Source: Tritonibacter multivorans
GTDB lineage: Bacteria > Pseudomonadota > Alphaproteobacteria > Rhodobacterales > Rhodobacteraceae
DNA: 64,000 bases
Assembly (NCBI RefSeq): GCF_001458415.1
Contig: NZ_CYSD01000040.1
Span: forward strand, 1 to 64,000
Direction: 5' to 3'
Under the pieces are notes generated by a model. That model worked only from the letters and a program-made list of their open reading frames with translations, searched no databases and had not been told where the DNA came from. The position numbers were made by a program, and so were the translations under genes. This document shows, in pieces, positions 8,622 through 17,496 of this stretch (positions within the stretch are counted from its first letter, which is position 1; every line of letters begins with the position of its first letter).

Positions 8622-10040
8622 ATGGCACGAGAGACGCAGAAACAGGCAGCGAGCCTTCCCCCCTATTTCAATATTGATCCCGATCAGGCGCTGGCCGAAC
8701 TGGACCAGCCCACCGACACCGCGCGCTTTGCCTCCATTGCCGAGGCCTGCGCCCGAGGCCGTTCTGACCTCGCCAGTCGCGGTATGGATGACGAGGGCGG
8801 CAAAACCCTGCGGCTGTTTTCCACTTGGGAAATCACCCGCTATCTGATCCCCGTCGCCCAAGCCCATTTCCGCCGGGTGCTGAAGGCCAATCCCGATCTG
8901 CCGCAGGGACGCAGTGAAACCGAAGGCGGTGCCAAATGGTTCACGCTGGACGAGGTGCTGCGCCTGCGCGCCTTCTTTGCCGCCCAAGGCTCCAAAGCCA
9001 AAGACTACCTGCCCTACCGCCCCGAGGGGCTGCCTGCCAAACTGGTGGCGGTGGCGAACTTCAAAGGCGGCGTCGGCAAGACCTCGACCTCGGCGCATCT
9101 GGCAATGTCGGCCGCATTAGACGGCTACAAAGTTCTGGTGATTGATCTGGACAGCCAAGGGTCCATGACCTCGATCTTTGGTGGCAAGGTGGAAGACGAA
9201 TGGCAGACCGCCTTCCCGCTTCTGGCGCGTCACTACGGTGAACATCTGCGCATTGAAAACCAGCGCCGGCTCGATCGCGGCGATGCCCCGCAGCCGCTCG
9301 ATGAATCCCTGACGGCCGCGATGGAGATGACGGCCAAGGATGTGATCCAGCCGACCCACTGGCCCAACATTGATCTGATTGGCGCGCAGCTGAATCTCTA
9401 CTGGGCCGAGTTTCAGATCCCGGTCTGGCGCATGGCCGCGCGTTCTTGGAAGCTTTGGGATGCGCTCACCGAACGGCTGGAGGCGGATGGGGTTCTCGAC
9501 CAATATGATGTGATCTTCATCGACACGCCGCCGGCGCTTGGCTATCTGACCATCAATGGTCTGTCGGCCGCAGACATCCTGCTGGTGCCGATGGGGGCGT
9601 CTTTCCTTGAGTTTGACTCCACGGGCCGTTTCTTTGACATGCTGCATTCGACCTTTGCCTCCATTGAGGAAGGCGAGAACCTCGCCGCCCGCGCGCTGGG
9701 GCGGCCGGAGATCGGCTTTGAATGGGATGCGGTGCGGGCGGTCATCACCCGCTATGACGGCGCCCAGCAGGGCGAGCTCGCGGGGCTGATGCAGGCCTAT
9801 ATGGGCCCGACCCTGTCGCCGCACCGTCAGGATTTCACCGCGCTGATCGGCCAGGCCGGCGAGCAGGTCAACGGCATCTACGAGGCCGATTACCGCGACT
9901 TCAACCGCGAAACTTATGCGCGCGGCCGGGAAACCTTTGACGAGACCTATGCGGCGTTCAAGAAACTTCTGATCGGCGTCTGGCGCCGCGAGGAGCTGGC
10001 TGCAGTGCAAGAGACATCTGAGGACCGTGCGGCCTCCTGA
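8622..10040 (+). CDS. parA: Plasmid partition ATPase ParA
   Basis: ParA is the Walker-type ATPase that moves plasmid copies to the cell halves and often represses its own operon. The product has 472 residues. Residues 64-130 form a helix-turn-helix-like N-terminal region (STWEITRYLIPVAQAHFRRVL). The deviant Walker A motif KGGVGKTS is at 148-155, VLVIDLDSQGS at 171-181, and the switch region YDVIFIDTPPALGYLTINGL follows. The long N-terminus matches type Ia plasmid ParA proteins that bind their own promoter. parB follows 80 bp downstream, with repA and the iterons upstream on the other strand. Confidence 0.95.
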   Translation: MARETQKQAASLPPYFNIDPDQALAELDQPTDTARFASIAEACARGRSDLASRGMDDEGGKTLRLFSTWEITRYLIPVAQAHFRRVLKANPDLPQGRSETEGGAKWFTLDEVLRLRAFFAAQGSKAKDYLPYRPEGLPAKLVAVANFKGGVGKTSTSAHLAMSAALDGYKVLVIDLDSQGSMTSIFGGKVEDEWQTAFPLLARHYGEHLRIENQRRLDRGDAPQPLDESLTAAMEMTAKDVIQPTHWPNIDLIGAQLNLYWAEFQIPVWRMAARSWKLWDALTERLEADGVLDQYDVIFIDTPPALGYLTINGLSAADILLVPMGASFLEFDSTGRFFDMLHSTFASIEEGENLAARALGRPEIGFEWDAVRAVITRYDGAQQGELAGLMQAYMGPTLSPHRQDFTALIGQAGEQVNGIYEADYRDFNRETYARGRETFDETYAAFKKLLIGVWRREELAAVQETSEDRAAS

Positions 10041-10120
10041 GGCGGCCTGAAGAAGGATCTGCCAGAGTAAGCGCTGCCCCATCGGACGTCGGCGCGCTGG
10101 CAAGGAAAAGGACAAGACCC

Positions 10121-11242
10121 ATGGCAAAACGCAAACGTTTGATGCCCGCACAGGCCAGCTATCTGGCTTCTGACGCCTCAGAGGCGCCAGCCCCCGCCGC
10201 GCCGCTTGGCGTTGGGGCCGCCCCGATTGCTCAGGTGGCCTCCGAGGCCTCGGCCACAGCGGCGCTGGAGGAACTGTCGGGGGTTCTGGAAAATGCCCGT
10301 GCAAAAGGGCTGATGATCGAAGAGCTGGCGCTGGATCTGGTCGATGAGACCTATCTGGTGCGCGACCGGATCACCCAGGACGAAGAAGACATGCAGGCGC
10401 TGATGACCTCCATCGCCGCGCGCGGCCAGCAGACCCCGATCGAGGTGGTAAAGCTGGAAGGCGCTGACAAACCTTATGGTCTGATCTCGGGCTGGCGACG
10501 GCTGAATGCCCTGCGTAGGCTCTATGCGGAGGCCTCGGATCCCCGTTTCGCGACGGTCCGTGCCCGGGTGGTTGCCCCCGAAGGCGCGGAAGAGGCCTAT
10601 GTCTCTATGGTCGAGGAAAACGAGATCCGGGTGAACCTCTCCCATTATGAACGCGCCCGCATTGCGCTGAAGGCGGTCGAGATGGGGCTTTATGAAGATC
10701 TGCGCAAAGCGGTGCTGGGGCTGTTTGGCAATGCCAGCCGCACCAAACGCTCCAAGATCTCGAGCTTTGCCACCCTTGTCGAAGCCTTTGATGCCGAGCT
10801 GCGCTATCCCGGTGCGATTTCAGAGAAGCTGGGGCTGGCGCTGGCGCAACGACTGGAGACGGATCCAGCGTTTGCCGATCGCCTGCGGGCCGCGCTCTCG
10901 GCGGCCGGCCCGCGTGGTGATGACCGCGATCAAGGGCGTGAAGTCGATGTGCTCAATACCGCGTTGCTTTGGTCTCTAAATGGCGAATTAGAGACTGAAG
11001 AGAAGGGCGCGCTTGCGACGCCAAAATCAGAAGAACCGGCCCCTGCCCCGCGGTCTGCGTCTGTTGTGTCTTCGGTCCCGCCTGGCCCGACTGCGCCGCC
11101 TTTGAAGACGGCGCAGGCCGAGACCATTTTGCCGGGGGTGGCTCTGTCTTTTGCCCCGGACCGGGGGCGGGTCGAGTTGAGCGGCGAAGGTGTCGATGCA
11201 GAGCTTGTGGCTGCGCTGAAGATCTGGCTTGCGACGCGCTAA
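10121..11242 (+). CDS. parB: Plasmid partition protein ParB
   Basis: ParB binds parS and recruits ParA. The 373-residue product starts with a Lys/Arg-rich tip and an Ala-rich segment. It then carries the ParB/Srx-like domain (residues about 85-170: LVRDRITQDEEDMQALMTSI, the GLISGWRRLNALRRLY box and EENEIRVNLSHYERA). The helix-turn-helix DNA-binding domain follows to about residue 260. The C-terminal third is Pro/Ala-rich and probably flexible before a short dimerisation end. AAGGAAAAGGAC precedes the start. Two parS-like palindromes lie about 135 bp after the stop. Confidence 0.94.
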   Translation: MAKRKRLMPAQASYLASDASEAPAPAAPLGVGAAPIAQVASEASATAALEELSGVLENARAKGLMIEELALDLVDETYLVRDRITQDEEDMQALMTSIAARGQQTPIEVVKLEGADKPYGLISGWRRLNALRRLYAEASDPRFATVRARVVAPEGAEEAYVSMVEENEIRVNLSHYERARIALKAVEMGLYEDLRKAVLGLFGNASRTKRSKISSFATLVEAFDAELRYPGAISEKLGLALAQRLETDPAFADRLRAALSAAGPRGDDRDQGREVDVLNTALLWSLNGELETEEKGALATPKSEEPAPAPRSASVVSSVPPGPTAPPLKTAQAETILPGVALSFAPDRGRVELSGEGVDAELVAALKIWLATR

Positions 11243-11285
11243 GCAGATGCGGGCGCGCAGCGCTCAGAGAACAGCTGTGCTGGTT

Positions 11286-11313
11286 CCGCCTCCTCTTTTG
11301 AGGGGGCGGTTTT
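11286..11313 (+). terminator. Terminator of the parAB operon
   Basis: The stem CCGCCTCCTC (11286-11295) / GAGGGGGCGG (11300-11309), with a TTTT loop and one G-T pair, is followed by TTTT. It lies 44 bp past the parB stop. Confidence 0.75.
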
Positions 11314-11375
11314 GCATTTGGGACGGCAGCCGTAGGGTGTCTGTGAGAAAAGTTAATAGGTCAGTAGTGGTGACA

Positions 11376-11443
11376 TATTGTTTCGTGCGCGAAACATTGG
11401 GTCAGTTATGCTTACCTATTGTTTCGCATGCGCAACATTGGGT
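11376..11443. repeat. Pair of parS-like palindromes in direct repeat
   Basis: Two 27-base direct repeats (11376-11402 and 11417-11443, 41-bp period) share TATTGTTTCG at the left and AACATTGGGT at the right. Each encloses a 16-bp palindrome. The first, 11380-11395, has arms GTTTCG/CGAAAC. The second, 11421-11436, is GTTTCGCATGCGCAAC with one mismatched pair. Placement just after parB suggests the centromere (parS) and incompatibility determinant. Alternatively they are operator sites for the genes downstream. Confidence 0.65.
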
Positions 11444-11783
11444 AAAGATATGTGACGTATTTTCAAGCACGCCAATTTGCCCCCTGATCGGCTGTGACGC
11501 GGTGGGGGCTGCGGGCGATGTGCTTAGTATTTGGCGTCGAAATTAAAAAACGGGCGGGGTTTTGCGCAATCCTTGCGCAGTTCGAGAAAGCCTTACTCGC
11601 GCCTCGCGTGAACTGTGCTATGGCTGAAGGAGAAGCACAGATGAAAAGAAAATGCAGGTAAAGACGCTCTGTTATGAATTTGAGTAATTTTTTACGCATA
11701 TTCTCCGCAGGGCTGGGGTGCTGTGACGTTTAAGAATCCCGAAAGGGACATGTGACGCGCGCTCCAAAGGAACGAGACGGACT
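11444..11783. other. Intergenic region upstream of the first polysaccharide operon
   Basis: This 340-bp stretch has no gene I can support. It contains an inverted repeat TGCGCAATCCTTGCGCA (11563-11579, 7-bp arms) that could be an operator, and two very short reading frames of 13 and 19 codons (from about 11619 and 11673). It presumably holds the promoter for the dehydratase gene at 11784. Confidence 0.4.
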
Positions 11784-13865
11784 ATGAAACTATTTTTATT
11801 TTTGCAGCGGCTGACGCGCGGCCATAAGGCCGGCATTGTGCTGTCTTTGGATATGGTGCTTTTGCCACTGGCCCTGTTGTTTGCCTTTGCCCTGCAACCC
11901 CAGCCGCAATCGGCGTTCCACCTGTTGGGGCAGATGCTGCCCACCCTGCCCTATGTGCTGGGTTCGGTTGCGGCGCTGTCGCTGTGGCTTGGGCTGCCGC
12001 AGATCCAGCTCAAGGCTTATGAGCGCCATGCGGTGGGCCAGACCGTGGTTGTTGCCGCCTCTGCCACCGCGATTGAGGCGACCCTCTGTCTGATCTTTGG
12101 CCCCGATCTGGCGCTTGGCACCCATGTGGTGTTTGGCCTTTGCTATTTCCTTTTCATGGTGGCGGTGCGCGCCGTGCTCTATCAGGTGGTGCTGGCGATC
12201 TATCGCCGCGTCCGCCCCTGCCGTCAGGTGCTGATTTATGGCGCGGGCGCGACGGGCACCCAGCTGGCCCAGGCGTTGAAGGCCCATGACCAGATTACCC
12301 CAGTGGCCTTTATTGATGACAATGTCTCGTTGCAGGGGGTGACCCTTGTGGGCCTGCCGGTTCTGGCCCCGGGCGAGATTGCCGCCCTGGCGCGCGATCG
12401 CGACATCAGCCGGGTGCTGCTGGCCATGCCATCGCAGTCCCAGCCGAAACAGGTCCAGATCATCCAGCGTCTGCAGAAATTGGGGCTCGAGGTGCAGGCC
12501 CTGCCCTCCTTTGCCCAGCTGATTGGCGAAGAGGCGCTGGTGGATAAGCTGAAACCGGTGGCGCCGCAGAATTTCCTTGGCCGTGACACCCGCAGCCTGT
12601 CCCTGAATGAGGCCAGCAGCTCTTACACGGGGCGTGTGGTGCTGGTGTCCGGCGCGGGCGGCTCTATTGGGTCGGAACTGTGCCGTCAGGTCTTGGCCTG
12701 CCGCCCGGCCAAACTGGTGCTTTATGAACTGTCGGAACTGGCGCTTTATACCATCCATCAGGAACTGTCTCAGGTGGTGGATGGCACCTTGATCGAACTG
12801 GTGCCGGTGCTGGGATCGGTGACCGATCCGCGTCAGGTGCGCCGGGTTCTGGCCGATCACGAGGTGCAGGTGGTGCTGCATGCGGCCGCCTATAAACATG
12901 TGCCGCTGGTGGAGGCCAACCCGCTGCCCGGTCTGGCCAATAATGTCTTTGGCACCCGCACGCTTGCGCGCGCGGCCGCAGACCAGGGCGTGGAACGGTT
13001 TATTCTGATCTCCTCCGATAAGGCCGTGCGCCCGACCAATGTGATGGGGGCCTCCAAACGGCTGGCGGAGCTGGTGGTGCAGGATCAGGCCGCGCGCGGC
13101 AGCGACACCGTCTTCACCATGGTGCGCTTTGGCAATGTGCTGGGCTCGTCCGGCTCGGTCATTCCGCTGTTTCAGGAACAGATTGCCCGCGGCGGACCGG
13201 TCACCGTCACCGACCCGCGGGTAAAACGCTATTTCATGACCATTTCCGAGGCCGTGCAGCTGGTCTTGCAAGCGGGCGCCAAAGCCCGCGGTGGCGAGGT
13301 CTTTGTGCTGGATATGGGCGAACCCATCTCGATCCTGCAGCTGGCGCGGCAAGTGATCGAGGCCGCAGGCTATGCGGTGCGCGATGAGAAACGCCCGGAT
13401 GGGGATATTGAGATCAATATTATTGGCCTGCGCCCCGGTGAGAAGCTCGAGGAAGAGCTGACCATCTGCGAAGAGCTGATCACCACGGGCCACCCCAAGA
13501 TCTTCTGTGCCCGCGAGGCGGTGCTCTCGGAAATCGAGGTGGCGGGCTTCCTGCGCAACCTGCGGCAGGTGGTGGCGGCTGGCGATGAACTGGCCGCAAA
13601 AACCCTGATTGCGCGCTGGGTCGAAGGCTATGGCGCGGCGCTGGCGGATCAGCAGCTGAGCCGGGGCGATGCCTTGGCAGGCGTGCCGGCTCGGGCGGGG
13701 TATGCCGTGGGCACAGACAGGGAAGCCGCTTTGGAGGCAGGGCTGGATCCGGCCGGGGCTGACTTTGCGGATCCCGGCGCGGATCCGGCTGCCGATCAGG
13801 GTGTGGACCGGGGCAAGCGTGCCCCGAAAACCACCCCACAATCCGCCGGTGGCCTTGGCGTGTGA
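11784..13865 (+). CDS. Membrane-bound nucleotide-sugar 4,6-dehydratase (CapD/WbpM type)
   Basis: The 693-residue protein has four predicted N-terminal membrane segments (residues about 20-130) and a first Rossmann domain with IYGAGATGTQLAQAL near residue 150. The catalytic SDR domain follows, with VSGAGGSIGSELCRQ near 287. The active-site segment SSDKAVRPTNVMGASK has Met where ordinary SDRs have Tyr, as in WbpM-type enzymes. These convert UDP-GlcNAc to UDP-4-keto-6-deoxy-HexNAc, the entry to sugars such as QuiNAc, FucNAc or bacillosamine. The last 80 residues are a low-complexity Ala/Asp/Gly tail not typical of the family. It probably opens the operon with yjbH and yjbF. The exact UDP-sugar is uncertain. 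Confidence 0.9.
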   Translation: MKLFLFLQRLTRGHKAGIVLSLDMVLLPLALLFAFALQPQPQSAFHLLGQMLPTLPYVLGSVAALSLWLGLPQIQLKAYERHAVGQTVVVAASATAIEATLCLIFGPDLALGTHVVFGLCYFLFMVAVRAVLYQVVLAIYRRVRPCRQVLIYGAGATGTQLAQALKAHDQITPVAFIDDNVSLQGVTLVGLPVLAPGEIAALARDRDISRVLLAMPSQSQPKQVQIIQRLQKLGLEVQALPSFAQLIGEEALVDKLKPVAPQNFLGRDTRSLSLNEASSSYTGRVVLVSGAGGSIGSELCRQVLACRPAKLVLYELSELALYTIHQELSQVVDGTLIELVPVLGSVTDPRQVRRVLADHEVQVVLHAAAYKHVPLVEANPLPGLANNVFGTRTLARAAADQGVERFILISSDKAVRPTNVMGASKRLAELVVQDQAARGSDTVFTMVRFGNVLGSSGSVIPLFQEQIARGGPVTVTDPRVKRYFMTISEAVQLVLQAGAKARGGEVFVLDMGEPISILQLARQVIEAAGYAVRDEKRPDGDIEINIIGLRPGEKLEEELTICEELITTGHPKIFCAREAVLSEIEVAGFLRNLRQVVAAGDELAAKTLIARWVEGYGAALADQQLSRGDALAGVPARAGYAVGTDREAALEAGLDPAGADFADPGADPAADQGVDRGKRAPKTTPQSAGGLGV

Positions 13866-13956
13866 TCCTGCCTTGATCGGGTTTCGGCCTTCGGGTCTAA
13901 GCTGGCGGGGACAGGCCATTTGAAGCCGTAAGACGACAAACAGGGACAGGCCCCGC

Positions 13957-16143
13957 GTGCCACATACAAAAATCACTTTGCTTGGGGCGATGGCCCTTTT
14001 GGGCCTGCCGCTGTGGCAGAGCCCTGCGTTTGCACAATCGGTGCAGCCCACCGCATCGCCTGCGGCCACCGCAGAGGAGGCCCCGCGCGCCCTGCCCTGG
14101 CCGACGCCGCCCAGCGTTAATTTCTATGGTGCGCCAGGGCTTGTGGATATGCCAAGCGCCGAGATGTTTCCCGATGCGCAATTTGTTACATCGGTGGCCT
14201 CATTCGCGGGTCAGACGCGTTATTCGTTGCAGTTCCAAGCCCTGCCATGGGTCACCGGCGCTTTTCGCTATAGCGTGATCAAAGATCGAAATCTCTTTGG
14301 CTTTGGCGATTATTATGACCGTAATTTCGATGTGCGGTTCCGGTTGCTGAAAGAGGGGCGCTATCGTCCAGCTGTGGCTTTGGGGCTACAGGATTTTGCG
14401 GGCACCGGCATCTTTGGCGGCGAATATCTGGTGGCAACCAAAGGCTTTGAGCTGCCGCAGGTGCCGGGGCGGTTCAAGGTGACCACCGGGCTTGGTTGGG
14501 GGCGTCTGGCCACCAGTGGATCGATTGCCAGTGTCGGCACGCGCCCGCGATTTGCTTCGGGAGACACAGGTGGTGAACTGTCGGTGGACCAATGGTTTCG
14601 CGGCGATATTGCGCCCTTTGGCGGTATTGAATGGACACATGGCAAATGGGGGCTGAAGGCCGAATATTCGTCGGATATTTATGATCAGGAAACCCGGCAG
14701 TCGGATGTGTTTGAGCGGCGCTCCTCGCTGAACTTCGGGGTCGAGTATCAGGCCAGTCGTCAATTGCGGCTTGGAGCCTACTATCTGTACGGCGATGCGA
14801 TTGGGGTCAACGCTCAGTTACAGCTGAACCCGCGCCACGCGGCCACGCCGCTGCAGGTGGCCGCCCCCTACCCGGTGGTGCCGCGCAGCGCCTGGGCCAA
14901 GGACGACACCCTGTGGTCGCAGGGCTGGGTCAAGCGTGAGGCCGCAAAACAGAGCCTGCGTCAGGCGCTGTCCGAAGCGATGACCGCCCAGAACCTCATT
15001 CTGGAAAGCGTGACCTTTGGGCCGACCGAGGCCGAGGTGCGGTTCCGCAATACCAAGTTCCGCAGCGAAACAAACGCTGTGGGCCGGGCTGCCCGCGCCA
15101 TGGCTGCGACCCTGCCGGCTTCTGTTGAAACCTTCCATATTGTGCTGGTCTCGCGCGGTCTGGGCCTGAGCCGGGTGACCCTGCGCCGGTCGGATCTGGA
15201 GGCGCTGGAGTTTGCCCCCAATGCATCCGATGCGCTCTGGGCGGTGACGGGCGTCAGCGATGCGGGCCCGGCCAGTGCAGAGGCGCTCTTGGATCCGGAG
15301 CTCTATCCGGCGTTTTCCGCCTCGATCAGCCCCTATGCCTCGCCGTCTTATTTCGACCCCTCGGTGCCGTTCCGGCTGGATGTGGGTCTTGACTATGACG
15401 CCAGCTACAGCCCGGCGCCGGGCTGGCGCTTTGCCGGGGCCATTCGTCAGCGGATCTGGGGCAATGTGGCGGACGCTCGCCCCGGTTCCTCGCGGCTGCC
15501 GCAGGTGCGCACTGATGGGCGCGAGTTCGCGCAGGAAAATGTCACCCTGAACCGGCTTTATGCCGAACGGCGCTGGAAGATGGGGCAGGATCTTTATGCC
15601 CGCGCCACCGTTGGTTACTTCGAGAGCATGTTTGGCGGGGTTTCGGGCGAGGTGCTGTGGAAGCCGGTGAACAGCCGTCTGGGCCTGGGGCTGGAGGCCA
15701 ACTATGTGCGCCAGCGCGCCTTTGATCAGCGTTTGGGCTTTCAGGATTATGACGTGCTGACCGGCCATGCCTCGGCCTATCTGGAGCTGCCAAAGAACTA
15801 TCTGTTGCAGGTGGATGCGGGCCGCTATCTGGCCGGCGATATTGGCGCCACCGTGGCGCTGGAACGGACCTTCTCCAATGGCTGGCGCTTTGGCGGGTTC
15901 TTCACGCTGACCGATGTCTCGGCCGAGGATTTTGGCGAGGGGTCGTTTGACAAGGGGATCCGGGTGTCCATTCCTCTGGGCTGGCTGGTCGGCAAGACCA
16001 CCCGCAGCGCCTATGGTCTGACCATTCGGCCCGTACAGCGCGATGGCGGCCAGCGGGTGCGTGTGCCGGGCCGGCTTTATGGGGAAATCCGCCGCGCTCA
16101 TACCCACAGCCTGCAGGCACAAACCGCGAGGATCTGGGAATGA
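13957..16143 (+). CDS. yjbH: YjbH-family outer-membrane exopolysaccharide protein
   Basis: The 728-residue protein starts at a GTG and carries a signal peptide (LLGAMALLGLPLWQSPAFAQ). YjbH signatures follow: PPSVNFYGAPGLVDMPSAEMFPDAQ near residue 50, YDRNFDVRFRLLKEG, and GTGIFGGEYLVATKGF. The C-terminal half is rich in alternating aromatic strands as expected for a beta-barrel (for example YFESMFGGVSGEVLWKPVNSRLGLGLEANYV). YjbH belongs to the YjbEFGH/GfcABCD type systems that export or modulate an extracellular polysaccharide. It overlaps yjbF by four bases. The family is well supported, but its precise role in export is unknown. Confidence 0.9.
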   Translation: MPHTKITLLGAMALLGLPLWQSPAFAQSVQPTASPAATAEEAPRALPWPTPPSVNFYGAPGLVDMPSAEMFPDAQFVTSVASFAGQTRYSLQFQALPWVTGAFRYSVIKDRNLFGFGDYYDRNFDVRFRLLKEGRYRPAVALGLQDFAGTGIFGGEYLVATKGFELPQVPGRFKVTTGLGWGRLATSGSIASVGTRPRFASGDTGGELSVDQWFRGDIAPFGGIEWTHGKWGLKAEYSSDIYDQETRQSDVFERRSSLNFGVEYQASRQLRLGAYYLYGDAIGVNAQLQLNPRHAATPLQVAAPYPVVPRSAWAKDDTLWSQGWVKREAAKQSLRQALSEAMTAQNLILESVTFGPTEAEVRFRNTKFRSETNAVGRAARAMAATLPASVETFHIVLVSRGLGLSRVTLRRSDLEALEFAPNASDALWAVTGVSDAGPASAEALLDPELYPAFSASISPYASPSYFDPSVPFRLDVGLDYDASYSPAPGWRFAGAIRQRIWGNVADARPGSSRLPQVRTDGREFAQENVTLNRLYAERRWKMGQDLYARATVGYFESMFGGVSGEVLWKPVNSRLGLGLEANYVRQRAFDQRLGFQDYDVLTGHASAYLELPKNYLLQVDAGRYLAGDIGATVALERTFSNGWRFGGFFTLTDVSAEDFGEGSFDKGIRVSIPLGWLVGKTTRSAYGLTIRPVQRDGGQRVRVPGRLYGEIRRAHTHSLQAQTARIWE

Positions 16144-16919
16144 GGCTGGGACGGATCGGAATGGGACATATCGGGCTGGCAAAGATGGCGCGGGCTTTTG
16201 GGCTGATGGCGGGGCTTGGGCTGGCGGCCTGTGCCCAGGGCCCCGATCGCACCCCGCTGGAGCTGGAGGTTCTGAATGCGGTGCGGGAGGGGATCCGCAA
16301 AAAAACGCCCGCAGAGCCGCCGGTGCTGACCCGGGCGCTGCTGAACACGGTTCCGGTGCCACAGCTCGAGATGATTGTCGAACGCGTCGATCTGCGTGAC
16401 TATCTGGTGCCGCAGGATCTGGGGCGGGGAACAGCCCGGCGCAGCGGTGATGGCACGCCGGGGCGGATTGAACAATGGCGCGCTGTGGATGATATCACCT
16501 TTACCTTCCGCGACGGGATGCTGGTGGCCAGCCGCGGCGTGCCATTTGACGGGCTGTTGTCAGCCGCCGTCGCCGCAGACGGGCAGGGGGCTGCCGGGCC
16601 CGCCCGTGGTGGCGCGCGGGTGATGCAGTACCGGGGCGGCGATAATGAGGTTTTCACGCTCTCCCTGAGCTGCCATCTGGAGAATTTGGGACCGGTCACA
16701 CTTGAGGTGGTTGAAGAGGTCTACCCCACAACCCATCTGCGCGAATCATGTGAAGGCGCGGGAGGCACAATCACCAATGATTACTGGGTGGATCGGCGCG
16801 ACGGCCGCTTGTGGCAATCGCGGCAGTGGCTGGGGCCCAACACGGGCTATATCCGCTTCCGATTGGTGCATTTGGGCCTGGGCGCGCGTAAAAATGTCAC
16901 GCTCATGCGCGGAAGTTGA
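16140..16919 (+). CDS. yjbF: YjbF/GfcB-family lipoprotein
   Basis: The 259-residue product has a lipoprotein signal peptide ending in a LAAC lipobox at about residue 31, so it is anchored as a periplasmic-facing lipoprotein. Conserved YjbF features include RVDLRDYLVPQDLGRG, the VDDITFTFRDGMLVASRGVPFDGL segment, and the paired Cys in LSCHLENLG and LRESCEGAGG. The start ATG overlaps the yjbH stop. Together with yjbE and yjbH it reconstitutes most of the yjbEFGH set, but no YjbG/GfcC homologue is present. Confidence 0.88.
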   Translation: MRLGRIGMGHIGLAKMARAFGLMAGLGLAACAQGPDRTPLELEVLNAVREGIRKKTPAEPPVLTRALLNTVPVPQLEMIVERVDLRDYLVPQDLGRGTARRSGDGTPGRIEQWRAVDDITFTFRDGMLVASRGVPFDGLLSAAVAADGQGAAGPARGGARVMQYRGGDNEVFTLSLSCHLENLGPVTLEVVEEVYPTTHLRESCEGAGGTITNDYWVDRRDGRLWQSRQWLGPNTGYIRFRLVHLGLGARKNVTLMRGS

Positions 16920-16982
16920 CCGCTTATGCGGCACCTGCAAAATAAAAACGAAATTTCAACAAGATTGGGTGTATCCCTTACG

Positions 16983-17011
16983 TTGAAATGCCCTGGAACC
17001 TGACATAGGGT
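16983..17011 (+). promoter_or_regulatory. Possible yjbE promoter
   Basis: TTGAAA at 16983-16988, a 17-base spacer and TAGGGT at 17006-17011 sit about 40 bp before the yjbE start in an AT-rich gap. The -10 is weak. Confidence 0.35.
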
Positions 17012-17049
17012 CAGGACGAACACATTACTTCTGAGTGGAGTTTAGAGTC

Positions 17050-17298
17050 ATGAAAAACATTATTGCCGTTTCCGCGATCGCGATCATGGCTGCAACCGGT
17101 GCGTTTGCCCAAGCTGAAGGCGGTGCTGCTGCCGCTGGTGCTGGCGGTGCTGGCGCAGCAGGCGCAGGCGCCGCAGGTCTGGGTGTTGGTGGCCTGAGCG
17201 CCGCAGCCATTGCGGGTGTTGCTGTTGCCGCCGCTGCTGTTGTTGCTGTTGTGACTGACGATGACGATGCAACTTCCACCACCACCACCACCGAATAA
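17050..17298 (+). CDS. yjbE: YjbE-like small secreted protein
   Basis: The 82-residue product has a Sec signal peptide (MKNIIAVSAIAIMAATGAFA), then a Gly/Ala repeat region. A hydrophobic stretch follows (IAGVAVAAAAVVAVV), with an acidic patch DDDD and a Ser/Thr tail ending TTTTTE. This layout copies the YjbE proteins of yjbEFGH operons. Position next to yjbF and yjbH strengthens the call. It has its own probable promoter and a strong terminator, so it may be transcribed at a level different from yjbHF. The function in the matrix is unknown. Confidence 0.75.
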   Translation: MKNIIAVSAIAIMAATGAFAQAEGGAAAAGAGGAGAAGAGAAGLGVGGLSAAAIAGVAVAAAAVVAVVTDDDDATSTTTTTE

Positions 17299-17352
17299 TT
17301 CGGAGGTTGGCTGCACGCCCTCTGGCGCACTGCTGGTGATCTAAGATGTGAG

Positions 17353-17389
17353 ACCGCCGGGACATCATCTGTCCCGGCGGTTTTCTTTT
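17353..17389 (+). terminator. Strong intrinsic terminator after yjbE
   Basis: A perfect 12-bp stem (17353-17364 / 17370-17381, ACCGCCGGGACA and its complement) with loop TCATC runs into TTTTCTTTT. This is a textbook rho-independent terminator. Confidence 0.9.
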
Positions 17390-17496
17390 GGGCGCGCCTC
17401 TGGTGTTGCGGGGGCAGCGGGCGCCTTGGTGAGGCGTTGTTCAGTCCGATGCGGCAGAGTGCAGGACTGACGTTCTGCGCCAATAGGAGGCCCGCA

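Noticed and set aside
11796-14069. 757-codon minus-strand open frame
   Set aside because: It is the shadow of the membrane dehydratase gene. Its composition is His/Gln/Arg-rich with no domain pattern.
17100-17260. Low-complexity GCTGGTGCTGGC-type tract that could be a microsatellite
   Set aside because: It encodes the Gly/Ala region of the YjbE-like protein in frame, and the pattern fits that family.
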